Source of the DNA: Neoceratodus forsteri
Lineage: Eukaryota; Chordata; Ceratodontiformes; Ceratodontidae
Direction of reading: 5' to 3'
Assembly: GCA_016271365.2 (NCBI GenBank)
Contig: CM028132.1
Coordinates: 591,239,001-591,303,000, forward strand
Length of the DNA stretch: 64,000 bases
Shown: positions 20,330-31,398 of the stretch, in pieces
How positions within the stretch are numbered: position 1 is the stretch's first letter
How the letters are laid out: each line of letters opens with the position of its first letter
Notes under the pieces: model-generated
Seen by the model: only the letters and a program-made list of their open reading frames with translations
What the model was told of the DNA's origin: nothing
Database searches by the model: none
Made by a program: the position numbers and the translations under genes

Positions 20330-21623
20330 CTAGAATGGAGAAAGGAAAAGCAGCAACTAACAACATTTCTCTGTTGGTGGAATCAGCTTGATTCTTACAT
20401 TAGGCAGGGGTGGAACAGCTGCACTGTTGATACACAAAAAGTTTCAGAACAACCAGTTTGTTACAGGAATAACTGATCCTTTGGGCCTTCGTACAATGGA
20501 AGCTAGGCCAGTTGCAACTCACCTCAATGTGTGATTCAACTTTTGAGTCGAGGCCCTCAACTCCGTGCTGAATGCAGAGTTCATCTCTGGGACAACTGTA
20601 ATTGGGAGACTCAATTTAGCAGCAAAATAAACATTTTTTAGAGTTGCTATTACTTCCACCTCTGATTTTTGACTGAAATAATCTGCCCTTGCTGCACTGC
20701 TTTTGCCAGTAATTGGCATTCTTTAGCTGAAATACGCCCCTTGGAAGATTAATGTTTTGCAATAATTACCAACTTTATTACAGAATATCCAGTTGTACAT
20801 ATATGTGTTCATTTTGCATTGCAAGACAACTGGCAGTACATCATTCTCTTACTGAAACCGTACATCCCGACGTTCTTCCAAACTGGCCTGAATAATCTTC
20901 TATGATTATGAAATCTGGATTTGTCAAATGCTGATGGAAGTTTGACTTGGGTTTTGTTAGGCCCCACTTTGTTCACTGACATGAAATTCTACAGAAGGAC
21001 CTGAACGAACCGGGGCATTAGAACCATTTACTTTGAAAGAAGCAGGACTTCTGGACAGAGTTTCAGAAATAGAATCAAGTATTTCAAGAGACGCAAAACT
21101 TTTACATGGAGCAGAGGCAGATCGTGATGATAACTCTGAAGATGCAAGAGTTTTGGAAAGAGAATGGGCCTGGGTGGTTGATGTACAAGGCCCTACATGA
21201 TTTCAAAGGATGCACTTGTCTGTGTCACTAAAGAGGAAGTCTGCAGTTCCAGAGATTCAGCAGCTACGGTTCTTAGTGGAGCAGAGCTAGTAGTGCCACA
21301 TGTTCAACATCATCAAGTATTATAGTGTATGTTAGAACTTGGTTATGTATGAAAATCGATTACTAGAATCAGCTTGTTGTGCTGCAGTAGTGACGTCAAA
21401 CTGCTGCTGTGCAGCACTAGGTACATCACTACTGCTTTCTCATGCTGAAACCTGCTCAAGCTGCTGATGCCATTGCTAGTGCTGTCGTCTGCTTGTTTCT
21501 GTCAGACTCTGACAGCACTAACGGGGGGGCGGAATCTATGGTAGCAGCAGCTCAGGCAAGCCAGTTAATCGGTTGCCCATAATAAATGATTATCCAGTTA
21601 TTCCATTAAGTTCTATTGGTTCT
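20330..21623. other. SIVA1: Intron 2 of SIVA1, no recognised element
   Basis: Ordinary-looking sequence with no coding signal beyond chance. A few short tandem-like gca/gct-rich stretches occur at 21370-21500. I see no clear transposon ends until the SINE at 21624. Confidence 0.4.
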
Positions 21624-22244
21624 TTTTTCATTTTTTTTAACCTTGTATTTATGCTCCTCCTGCCCTCTTCTCTCCACTCTCTCAGACTACCTCAACCTGT
21701 GTGACCTCCCCCTATCCGGATCTGCCCCTAAAGTACACGGTCCACTAACCTAGGTGCCCAGATAACCCCTGGGTAGGGTAAGGAGGCACTCCCCCATTTA
21801 TCTCCTCCAAACCATGCTTGCTGCGACATGGACAGGTACAGCAGAGTCTGCCCGACGAGCCTGAGGACACAGCAAGGAGTCATCACCTAGGAGAGACAAG
21901 GGTGATTTTCCCTGTTCGTTCCCGATGCTGGCGTGCAATTAGGGCAAGAACACGGAGGCACGCTGAGACGTGCCTTCTGCTCCACCCCTCCTCCAACATC
22001 TGCCCCACCCTCATGCTGCCACTCCCTCCTACTGCACATTCCACCCAGGCTCCCCTAGGTGGTGGTATTGCAGCGGGAGCATGCAGATAACCCCCCCTGG
22101 AGAAGGAGAGCAGACGTTGGGCGCTCAATCCTTCTCCTCCCCGGCCGACCCCCGGCGGCCAGTGCTCATTCCTGAACCCGGTTCGCCGGTGTGGTGCGAG
22201 GTAAGGCGTCCAGTGCCTCAGCCCTCAGCGCCACCGGGCCGGCC
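21624..22244 (-). mobile_element. tRNA-headed SINE, copy B
   Basis: Same family as copies A and C, on the minus strand. The tRNA-like head is at the right end (plus-strand gccctcagcgccaccgggcc and gaacccggttcgccgg, the reverse complements of A- and B-box-like blocks). The left end has T-runs at about 21621-21640, the reverse of a poly(A). A probable target-site duplication, agttctattggttct at 21609-21623 and agttctagtggctct at 22245-22259, matches 13 of 15 bases. Confidence 0.65.
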
Positions 22245-22418
22245 AGTTCTAGTGGCTCTGATGCTAGTTTAGCAGCACTGTTTTTTTTCTCACTGTGCCG
22301 TGTCTAGTTACTTGTGCTTTGTTTTTTGGTTGTACTAAAAAAAGACATCTGTGTTTCTACAGTGTTGTGCTTATGTTTTTTTTCCTCCCTTTATGAATTT
22401 GTGCTTTAAGCTGGGATA
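22245..22418. other. Short intron spacer
   Basis: T-rich spacer between the SINE and the fold-back element. Nothing recognised. Confidence 0.4.
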
Positions 22419-22453
22419 CCTGCTCATACACTACAGAAGACTGTATGAGCAGG
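22419..22453. repeat. Perfect short hairpin
   Basis: Arms cctgctcatac (22419-22429) and gtatgagcagg (22443-22453) are exact reverse complements around a 13-base loop. It directly abuts the fold-back element at 22450-22586. Confidence 0.8.
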
Positions 22454-22586
22454 AGTATACAGACAAGGCTGTGAACTGAATCTCAAGGTTTTCTTGGTAG
22501 CAGGAGACCTCTTGAGCTGCGCTCTCGAGGTAACCTGTTACCACGGAAACCTCTCGATTCAATCACAGCCTTGTTGTGTATGCCTG
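22450..22586. mobile_element. Fold-back (MITE-like) element, copy 1
   Basis: About 137 bp with near-complete dyad symmetry. The left arm gtatacagacaaggctgtga... pairs with the right arm ...tcacagccttgttgtgtat. The centre cctcttgagctgcgctctcgagg is shared with copies 2 and 3. No coding capacity. Family name unknown; resemblance to a small non-autonomous DNA transposon is inferred from structure only. Confidence 0.65.
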
Positions 22587-22803
22587 CCCATAAGCAATCC
22601 TCTCTACTGTGCATAGTGGAACCCTGTTATGCATGTAATTCCATGCCTACAATATGCTTGATGTGCTGTAGAAGTGACATCATTATATTGTTGTGCTGTA
22701 GTAATGATGTCACTACTGCAGCACAAAAACTTAGAATGCCCCCACATAGCTTCTTTCCTATAGCCAATAGAGCTGGAAGCTGTTATTTTTTCCTTTTAAA
22801 CTT

Positions 22804-23391
22804 TTTTTTTTTTTTGTAAGGTCTATTTCTGCACCCTACTCTCAAGGCATCTCTCAGGGTCTCGCTGGCAGCCGCCACACTCAACCGCCCACCTGAACTG
22901 GCCACTCCGGAAGCTACAACAGGTATGCGGGGTCTGGGGCTCTCCCTGCCCCACGGAGAGACCCCCCCCAGACCCCAAGGAGAACCGGAGAGTCAGCTGG
23001 TATTGGACGTGTGGTGGGTCGGCTTGCCAGAGATTGCTGTCACCTCACCCGAGGGATTTTCTTATTGCATTTCCTCCCCTGAGGCACGGACGTGCAATGA
23101 CGTCCCGCCCGGCGTGCGCATGCTCCTGTACACACCTGGACATCTGCAGTTGCCCCAATCCCAATGCTTCTTGCGCCGTACACTGCAGTGCCCCCAGCCT
23201 CTGTCAGGGGATGCCAGCACCATGGGAGAACCCCGAACCCAGCCCAGGACTAAGAGAGCTTTCTACGGACGCTCAATCTTAGTCCTCCTGCCGACCCCCG
23301 GCGATCCGAGCTGCGTTCCCGAACCCAGGTCGCGGCGTGGCACGTAGGTGGCGTGCGCCCAGCCAACCCTCAGCGCCACTGGCCGGGTATT
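22804..23391 (-). mobile_element. tRNA-headed SINE, copy C
   Basis: Minus-strand copy with a T-run at 22802-22815 (the poly(A) of the element) and its tRNA-like head at the right (plus-strand ccctcagcgccactggcc, cgaacccaggtcgcgg). Flanked by a perfect 11-bp duplication, cttttaaactt, at 22793-22803 and 23392-23402. Length about 590 bp, which is long for a SINE. Confidence 0.75.
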
Positions 23392-23555
23392 CTTTTAAAC
23401 TTGAACTTACAGAAAAGCTATACACAATGAATCAGTAATTTAAGCCCCCACCAATCCTCAAGTGCCCACCCCACCCCTCGGTTCATTAGAAGGAAGCAGA
23501 GTGTCTGAAATGAGCACGCATTCCCATACTCTATAATTAAACATAACGTAAGCCC

Positions 23556-23686
23556 ATGCATATACAGACAAGTCTGCATCTCCAGTTTTTCTATGGCAAC
23601 CAGTGAACCTCCCAAGCTTCGTTCTTGAGGTTCCTGAGTGCCACAGAAACCCCTCAATGCAAACACAGGCTTGTTTGGCTGGCAAT
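23556..23686. mobile_element. Fold-back (MITE-like) element, copy 2
   Basis: Related to copy 1: tacagacaagtctg on the left, aaacacaggcttgtttggc on the right, and an internal inverted pair aaccagtgaacctc / gaggttcctgagtg. The centre cccaagcttcgttcttgagg matches the copy 1 and copy 3 centres. Confidence 0.6.
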
Positions 23687-23969
23687 ACATCATCCTCTAT
23701 ATAGTAACTGGGGAACATTTTTTCCCCGTAGAGAAACCCAGTTGCAATGCGCCATTATAACCAGCTGGTTATAACAGCGAACACATGCCAGGCTTCCCTT
23801 GCTCTATGTATGCACCTGTTGCATTCTTGCCCTTCCTCATGCGCACACCTTATCGGCTCCTTCAACCCGACTGCGGCTACTGGCACAGAAATGGATTTCT
23901 ATGTAACTGCAATGTCGAAAAAACAATCCACAGCAATTATGTAAAATAACATTGGGAGTAGTGTGTAAA

Positions 23970-24084
23970 AATGAGAATTTTACACACACACCCTTGGTGC
24001 TAGATGCTTTTATAAACTCCTCAAGCTTTGCTCTCAGGGTTTATGTGGCATCCAACACCTTGGATGTGTGTAAAATTCTCGTTA
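23970..24084. mobile_element. Fold-back (MITE-like) element, copy 3
   Basis: Left arm gagaattttacacacacacc... and right arm ...ggatgtgtgtaaaattctc are reverse complements over about 30 bases; the inner tataaactcct pairs with agggtttat. The centre ctcaagctttgctctcag is similar to copies 1 and 2. The arm sequence differs from the other two. Confidence 0.6.
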
Positions 24085-24289
24085 TACATAACTACCCCAT
24101 ATATTAGTCTATATTTCTGTGCTTGGTGTACTACTGTTTCATCTTTATTCTAAAAAATGTAAAGCTTTTTTTTTTTTTTTTTTATTGTATTGTATCATTC
24201 AAACTGGGTTCTTCTTTTATGGCCTATGATTTTATTAAAGTTTATTTGTACAGGACAATTCTGTCTCACAACTGGATTCAGGAATCAGG

Positions 24290-25260
24290 ATGGAACTGCA
24301 AGCCGGGAGACCCCTCCTCTTCATTAGCCAGCAATAGCCCCTGGGAGATGCACTCGACTTCTGTGCTCTTTCCCTTGCCACCAGAACTGTGAGCCCCTGA
24401 AATTTGTGCCCCTCTGGTATCTTCTTAGCTCCCCGCTGCAGAGCTATTAGATTATTTTTTTTAAGCAGGCGGCTTAGTTGCACTTTTTTCTGGTTCAAAT
24501 GCAGCTATTTAAGCTACCTGTATGCGTTCAGCCCCTGTCCCCTCATCAGCCACCAGCACTCTAGACAGATGGGCACTTCAGTGCTCTTTTCTCCCGCCAC
24601 CAGTCACAGTGAGGCCATTAGTGCTCTGGTATTCCTTGTTTGCTGCAGAGATATATAATTTAAATACCTTTTAAAACCAGGTGGTTCAGTTGCTGTTTTG
24701 GCTCAAATGCAGCTTAAGCTGTATGTATGCATGCATTCATCCCCGTCCCCTCCTCTGTACTGATCTCTTTTCTCCCAGCACCAATTCCCCGACTGAAGAC
24801 ATTGCTTCTGGGCTAATATTCCTCCCCTCCTTGTTGCCTGCAGCAGACCATATATTTTTCTTTTTACAAGAGTCTGAGTCAGTTGCAGTTCTCGTGAAAT
24901 GCCTGAATGCATTCAGCCCCTGCCCCCTCCTCTGCAACGATAATCTCTTTTTCCCCTGCCAGCAACTCTACCCCTGACCGACAGTACTTTGTGCTATTAG
25001 TGATATACCTTCCTTTCTGGCTGCCTGTTAAGAGATCTGATTTTTTTTCCCCAAAAGGCAGTCAGTAGTTATTCCTGCAAAATGCAGCCTAAGCTGCCTT
25101 CATTGCAGACTCTGCCCCCTCTTCTGCACTGATCTACCAGCCACAAATTCCTCTGCCCTATCAATTGTTTTGGCTAATATGCCTCCTCCCCCCCTCTTTG
25201 CTGCATGCTGCAAAATCATTTATTCAAAATTTCTTTAAGATTTACAGCTGCAGAGCTGAT
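24290..25260. repeat. Degenerate tandem repeat, about 175-210 bp unit, about five copies
   Basis: A recurring block ttcagcccctgccccctcc-like occurs near 24310 (weak), 24527, 24736, 24911 and 25104. Each is followed by gatctc-tttt-ccagcaccaattcc-type and later gctgcctgcag-type blocks, and preceded by aatgcagcttaagct. Spacings are 209, 175 and 193 bp. No coding sense. Confidence 0.6.
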
Positions 25261-26566
25261 GCTGTCCCTGAACAGAGAGATCCCGCTTGAGTGCTGCTGA
25301 CACAATGCGCATGTGCAGCGTGCTCATAGCTGTCAGTCACCTCTCTCGATTGGCTCCCTGCAACGGTCAATCCCACAATGACCAATTCTGTTATACATTC
25401 ACAGATGTATGACTGGCAAGTTACTCCTACAAAAAGAAAATCCTCAGTTTTTTCTGTCCATCACCTGATTGCAACTGGGCAGTTCACCATGACTGGACAA
25501 ACCACAACAGCGTAAGCATTACGTAGCCACCCTGGAGCTGGCTGTGGCTCCTCCAATTGTGACCGCTCATCAGCAGTCAGCATCAGGAGTGCGGCGGTGC
25601 TCAGCAGCACATACAGCAGACTCCTCTACTCCTGAATGCACAGATCCATACAGTTCTATACCAGGAATGCGGCCCTGCTCACAGCAATTGCCTAATGCCA
25701 GATCATGAAAATGAAAGAAATAAAATCGTCACATTAAAAAAAAAATCTTGTTTTGAGCAAATGGCAAGTGCAAGCATGAACCCTGGATGGCTAGCGCCCA
25801 TGCTGTGGGAGGTGGGCAGAAAGAGGAGAAGATGGGGAGAAAAAGTTAGTTTCTTCGATCCAAATAGTAAAGAAGACCCTAAAATACTCCCATTCACTAA
25901 TGTACCACCAACAGCTTAATCTGGTTCTGTAAGTCAGTTTGCACCTGTATCTTCCCCCCTCCCCCTCAGGATAAGGCTGAAAATAGGCAGATCTGCCTAG
26001 TCCTTTCCCTGTCAACAAACACTAAAATTAAAAAAATAAATAAATATTTTTTTTTAAAAAGTCCCAATTTTTAAACCCCATTTGTCCAGCTGTATTGCCA
26101 GCTGCTCCCTGGCAGGGAAGCAATCAGAAGGTTTTGTTAGATATCATTCCACTCAAGCCATGGCCACATTAGTGGCTTCATTCAGACTGCACCCTATCAA
26201 GAGATTTTTTTGGGCCGCAACCTGAAGTACTGTTCACACCCTTACAAAACACTACGCCACAGAGATGCAGGCTAGGAGACATGGATGTTTTCGGTTAGCT
26301 GTATTGTACGGTTTGCTCTTTGTAAGTTTTGTGGTAGCTAACTTCCCTTGTCCGGGGACTGACACGGCTCAGCTGAAAAAGTGTGGCTATATGGAGGCGA
26401 CTGACTCTAGAAAGATATGAAAGTTACTTACTGTAACTGTTGGTTTCCCTAGAATATCTCTTCTATAGAAGCAAACATGCCCACCTACCATTTCCCAGAC
26501 TCACTGATCTCACTTTGTGTGAGTGCTTTATTTTTCCATCAGAAGGTAAATGGCCTGCAAAAATAA
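25261..26566. other. SIVA1: Intron 2 of SIVA1, no recognised element
   Basis: Nothing recognised apart from A/T-runs near 25736-25746 and 26025-26060. Chance ORFs only. The last 150 bp lead into the DIRS 2 terminal repeat. Confidence 0.4.
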
Positions 26567-26640
26567 AAATGTTACCTGTAACCATAGTTCTAGGAGTGGT
26601 ATATAGTTCACATCCACACATTGGCAGTTCCACTGGAAGT
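26567..26640. repeat. Left inverted terminal repeat of DIRS 2
   Basis: Pairs with 39765-39835 at the far end. It also folds back on 26813-26860, which carries the internal complement. Confidence 0.75.
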
Positions 26641-26929
26641 GCTGGTTTGCCTGAATGTCTGTAAGCTAAGCTCCACCCACCATCCAGTCAGTATATTCTT
26701 TGGCTCTACTCCAAGCAGTATATCATTCGGCTCCACCCTGTGATGATATATCCTGCATGCTGGAAGCAGGGACCCCTGTGCCATTTCCCAGGGGAGGCAG
26801 GGTGGGTAGTATGGATGTGAACTATATACACCACTCTTAGAACTACGGTTACAGGTACATAACCTATTTTTCTAGAGGTGTGGATATAGTCCACTAACCA
26901 CACAGGCAGATTTCCAGCAGTCCTGCAGG

Positions 26930-27900
26930 AGGAGACGGCAAGGCACGCACCCCCTACCTGGCGAACAGAAATCGGAGGACTAAGGTCCCAAATGCAACAT
27001 CCCGACAAGACTCTAGGTCGATGCTGTAATGGGAGATGAAGGTGTGTGCTGACTTCCAGGTGGCAGATCTCCTGTAAAGGAGTGTCTCTGAAAGCAGCCA
27101 CCGAGCAGCCGTATGTCTGGAGGAATGAGTCCTGAGCCCTATAAGAGGGCTCCCTACAACCAACCTATTGCAGAGGTCGATGCAGGACGTGACCCACCTG
27201 CAAATCGTCCGTTTTGCTATTGGTCTACCAGGTGTGGCTTCAGTGTATGTTACAAACAGCTGGTGAGCCTCATCCCAAACTCCAGATGTGCACTCTGCAT
27301 AGTAGGAGAGCGCCCTCCACAGGTCCAGAGTGTGCAGCCTGCAGTCAGCCTCCCAAGATGGGTTGGGAAAACATACCAGAAGGTTCATCACCTGGTTAAG
27401 GTAGAACTCTGATACAGCCTTCAGGAGGAACTTTGGGTGTGGGCAAAAGACAGCCTTGTCCCAGAGGAAGACCAGATATGAAGACTCACCGAGACTGCCT
27501 GGAGTTCACTGATCTTTCTGACTGACGTGATGGCCACCAAGAAGGTCCTCTTCCACGACAGGTGTGACCTCTCACACCTGTAGAAAGGCTCAAATGGCTT
27601 GCCCATGAGCATAGCCAGGACCAGCAGAAGGTCCCATGGTGGTGGTGGTTTACACTGCAGGGGACAGGTAATCCAGATCCTTGAAAACATGCCCAACCAC
27701 CTTCTCCTGGGCCACCGTCGACATACCAGCCCATGCCTGGTATGCAGAGATGGCTGCCAGATGCACCTTGAGGATCATCTCTCGCAGCCCCTGCTGGGAG
27801 AGGCACCAGAGGTACTCCTCCAGGATACTTGCCACAGGGCAAGCAAGGGGATCGAGTCCTCTGCCCTGACACCAAATGGAAAACCTTTTTTATTTAAAAG
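26930..27900 (-). pseudogene. DIRS 2 tyrosine recombinase
   Basis: The catalytic region is in the frame 26954-27391: RTHSSRHTAARWLL (an H-x-x-R-like pair), then WKSAHTFISHYSIDLES with the tyrosine. The core-binding part lies at 27421-27875 in other frames (LAAISAYQAWAGMSTVAQEK). The sequence is closer to DIRS 4 (TFITHYHIDLES) than to DIRS 1 or 3 (HSTRGMA), so two DIRS families are present. Frameshifts inactivate it. Confidence 0.75.
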
Positions 27901-28053
27901 CACAGCACCGGTGATTCAATTCTTTTAGAGAGGCCTTCACAACGTGGAGCATCTTCTGAAAGACCCAAAGCCTGGAACTCTAGCCACTCAGGAACCAGGC
28001 TGTGAGGTGCAGGGACTAAAGGTCTGGGTGCAGGACCTTTCTCTGTTATCTGG

Positions 28054-30214
28054 TCAGCAAGTCAGGGAGAAGGGCAACCACCATGGAGGCCTGCTGCTGG
28101 GCCTGAGGAGATCAGGGTACCAGAAATCCCATGGCCAGTCCTGAGCTATCAGGATCATCTGTGCCTTGTCCTTCCAGGCCTTGACCACCACCTTGTGGAC
28201 TGGAGGAAGGGAGGAAAGGCATACATGAGGCCTGGGGTCCAGAGCCTCATGAAGGCATCCCTCATCAGTGTCCTGGACTATGGAGGGAGGGCACAAAACA
28301 GCCTCAGTTTTGTGCTCTCCCAGGAGGCAAACAGGTCCACCAGAGGTGTGCCCCACAGGGAGAACAGGTGGTTCACCACCTTCTGATGCACGGACCACTC
28401 GTCCGATGTCTCTCCAACCTGACAGAGCATCTGCCAGCTGAATGTCTGCTCCAGGGACATGACTCGCCAGGAGATCTGAATTCAGGCTGTGCACGAGAGT
28501 CCAGGTGTTGATAGCCTCCTGACACAAGGGAAGGGAATGCATGCCGTCTGCCGGCTCAGGTAAAACATGGTTGTGGTGTTGTCCATCTGGACTTACACAA
28601 CCTGACCCAACCATAGGAGCGAATTCCGTCAGAGCGAGCCACACTGCATGGAGCTCTGGCAGATTAATGTGGTGACGGACTCCCTGGGTGACCAGAATCT
28701 GTGGGCCCTGTGGTCTCCCAGGTGCACTCCCCACCAGAGACGTGTCTGTTGTGAGAGTGATAGTCGATTCTGGGCAGACAAACCAGACTCCTTCCTCCAG
28801 ATGTTCTGGGATCAGCCACCACTGGGCAGCATCCCATATCAGCTGAGTCACTGTGACCGGCTGGTTCAAGTGACCTAGGTGCTGGGACCATTCATAGCCC
28901 AACTCCCACTGCAGGTACTGCATTCAACAGGCCCACTGGACCATGCTGGTGCGGGACGCCATGTACCCCAGCAGCCACAGGAAGTCCCATACAGGGCGTG
29001 AGCACCCAACCTGAAATGCTTGGGCAAAGGAGGTACGGTCCAGTGCCCGGTCCACAGGGAGGCAGGCTGTGGCCCGCAGGGAGTCCAGCTCTGCACCGAT
29101 GAAGTGAATGACCAGTGAGGTGATCAGTTCAGACTTGGCTGGATTGACCAAGGGGCTCAAGTCACTGCACCCCTGAGGTAGACTCGCGAGGGGTCGAAGC
29201 GCTGGGTGGCTAGCTGGCATGCTCTGTTAACATTATGTTTGGAGCCGATACTTAAAATAAAATTATCTTCATTTTGAATATTTTCATGCTCCGGGAGTTT
29301 TGAGTTTGAGTGCATTCAGTTCTACTTCGTTACACAGTCTGGACGGCGAGATCCCTGGACCACTCCACAGCCTTCTTGAACAGCCCGACAATCAGCCAGT
29401 CAACCAGGCTGGGGTATACCCTGACACCTTTGCACCACAGGAAGGCTGCCACCATTGTCATACACTTGGTGAATACCCTGGGCATGGACAACAGGTTGAA
29501 GGGTATGACCTAGAACTGATAAAGAACCCCATCTGGGCAGAACCGGAGGTACCACCAGTGGGTCAAATGGAGTAGGATGTGGAAGAACACGTCCTGGAGG
29601 TCCAGGGAGCAGAACCACATGCCCTGCTCCAAGGATGGTATAATCTGCTTCAGAGTAACCATCCAGGACTTGCGCTTCCACATGTACTGATTGAGATTGA
29701 GCAGATCCAGCATGGGGTGCCAGCACACCCCCACCACAAAAAAAAATCTGTTTCGGGACCAGGAAGTACCTGGAGATGTACCCCTGACCTGCCAGGGCAT
29801 GTGGGACATGGACTGTAGCCCTTTTCGCAAGGAGCCAAGTGACATCCTCGCGTATGGCGGAGAGCATGTCCTGCAACACTTAGGACTCCCGAGGAGTGTG
29901 GGATCGGTAAGGCAGAGAGACTTGAAGTTTAGAGGCAGCCCTTTGCCTAACACCTCAAGAACCCACTTGTCTGTAGTAATAACAGACCAGTGTGACCAGA
30001 ATTGGCGAACCCAACCCCCCACAGGGAGCTGGGTCAAGCACTGGACAGAAGGGAGGTAGGCAATCCCCGACCCAACACTGGGCAGCTTTGGAGGGGGCAC
30101 CGGCTGGAGGGGCACCACTTCCCCTTCCCCTGCCTCTTTTGGGCCCTCTGACCAGAGAATATGGCCTTGAGGCACCAGGCTCATACTGCGTATTGAGGGA
30201 GGGAGGTGGACACT
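28054..30214 (-). pseudogene. DIRS 2 reverse transcriptase and RNase H
   Basis: RNase H is the 289-residue open frame at 28054-28923 (TDTSLVGSAPGRPQ for the first catalytic aspartate block, then HHINLPELHAVWLAL and ADALSGW). RT lies at 28924-30214 across several frames, with CSLDLQDVFFHILL near 29600 and a diverged active-site region near 29370 (DWLIVGLF-like). The long open frame could be taken for a host gene, but its motifs and position identify it as the DIRS polymerase tail. Confidence 0.75.
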
Positions 30215-30903
30215 AGTCCTTTTTTGGAGGCAAGAGTCCTGAAGGAACTTGCTACTCTGAAGGTGGACAAAGCTATGGGGCCATATGGCATGCATCCAAG
30301 AGTATTGAGGGAACTCAGGGAAATACTGGATGCACCTCTGACAGTTTAGTTTATAAGTGACAATGCAGAGAAGCTAGAAGGGAAGGTCTGCCTCTTTCCA
30401 GATGACACAAAAATCTGCAATAGGGTGGACACTCAGGGGGAGGCGGAAAGGATGAGCAGAGACATGAGAAAACTAGAGGAGTGATCAATGGGTATGACAA
30501 CTGGGTTTCAATGCGAAAAAGTGCAACATAATGCACTTAGGGCACAGTAATCCAGGGGCAGGTGGTGAAGTGGTACTGACAACCACAGAGACCTGGGGGT
30601 AATCATATCGGATGACCTAAAAGTGGCCAGGCAGTTTGACATGACAGTAGGAAGGGCCAGTGGGATGCTGGGATGTACTGGGAAGGGTATCACTAGCAGA
30701 AAGAGGGAGATAGTGTTGCCTCTATAGATCACTGGTAAGACCCCACCTAGATTACTGTGTCTAATTCTGGAGAACAGATCTCTGGAAGGACATAGAAAAA
30801 GTGGAGATGGTCCACAGGAGGACAACTAAAATGGTGCAGAATCTGCATCAAAAGCCCTGCAAGGAGAGACTAAAGGACATCATACATACATACATACATA
30901 CAT

Positions 30904-30951
<48 letters not shown>

Positions 30952-31398
30952 TATATACAGACACAGACACACACACATCTATAAACCTACACATACACAA
31001 ACCTGGAGCGGGGGAGATATGACAGAGACCTATAAATACCTCATGTGGTAAAAAAGGTACAGGAGGGAAGTATTTTTCAGAAGAAAATGTGCTCAAGAAC
31101 AAGCGGACATACTAAGAAGTTGGAGGCGGGTAGATTCAGGAGAGATGCGAAGAAGTACTTCTTCACAGAAAGAATAGTGGATTCCTGGAACTGCCTTCCA
31201 GTGGAAGTGGTAGGGGCGAAAACAGTGGTGGTGTTCAAGAATGCATGGGATAAGCACAAGGGGAATTATAGTGGAAAAGAAGGGGCGGGAGAAAGAGCTG
31301 TAGATAGGAAACGGTCTGCAGTAATAGTGTAGGTAGGGAGAAATGGGCAGACTGGATGGGCCAAGCAGTCTATCTACCAGCAAATTCTATGTTTCTAT
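30215..31398 (+). mobile_element. CR1 LINE in DIRS 2 (copy 4), internally deleted
   Basis: Opens in the fingers region (LKELATLKVDKAMGP-like), jumps by deletion to EKLEGKVCLFPDDTKICN (FADD altered to FPDD, about 30390), continues through GVIISDDLKVARQFDMTVGR, and ends with AKKYFFTERIVDSWNCLPVE (31045-31332) and the terminal ttctatgtttctata. A CATA/CA microsatellite sits inside. It interrupts the Gag side of DIRS 2 in the opposite orientation. Confidence 0.85.
30883..30952. repeat. (CATA)n then (CA)n microsatellite
   Basis: About ten CATA units followed by about fifteen CA units, inside the CR1 at the point where the C-terminal coding region would run. It replaces the normal CR1 sequence between the KGHH and ERGRYDRDL-like residues. 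Confidence 0.9.

Noticed and set aside
22925..23347. Plus-strand 140-residue frame
   Set aside because: It lies wholly inside SINE copy C, which has a target-site duplication and poly(A).
28054..28923. 289-residue open frame as a possible host gene
   Set aside because: Motifs (TDTSLVGSAPGR, LPELHAVWLAL, ADALSGW) and position identify it as DIRS 2 RNase H.
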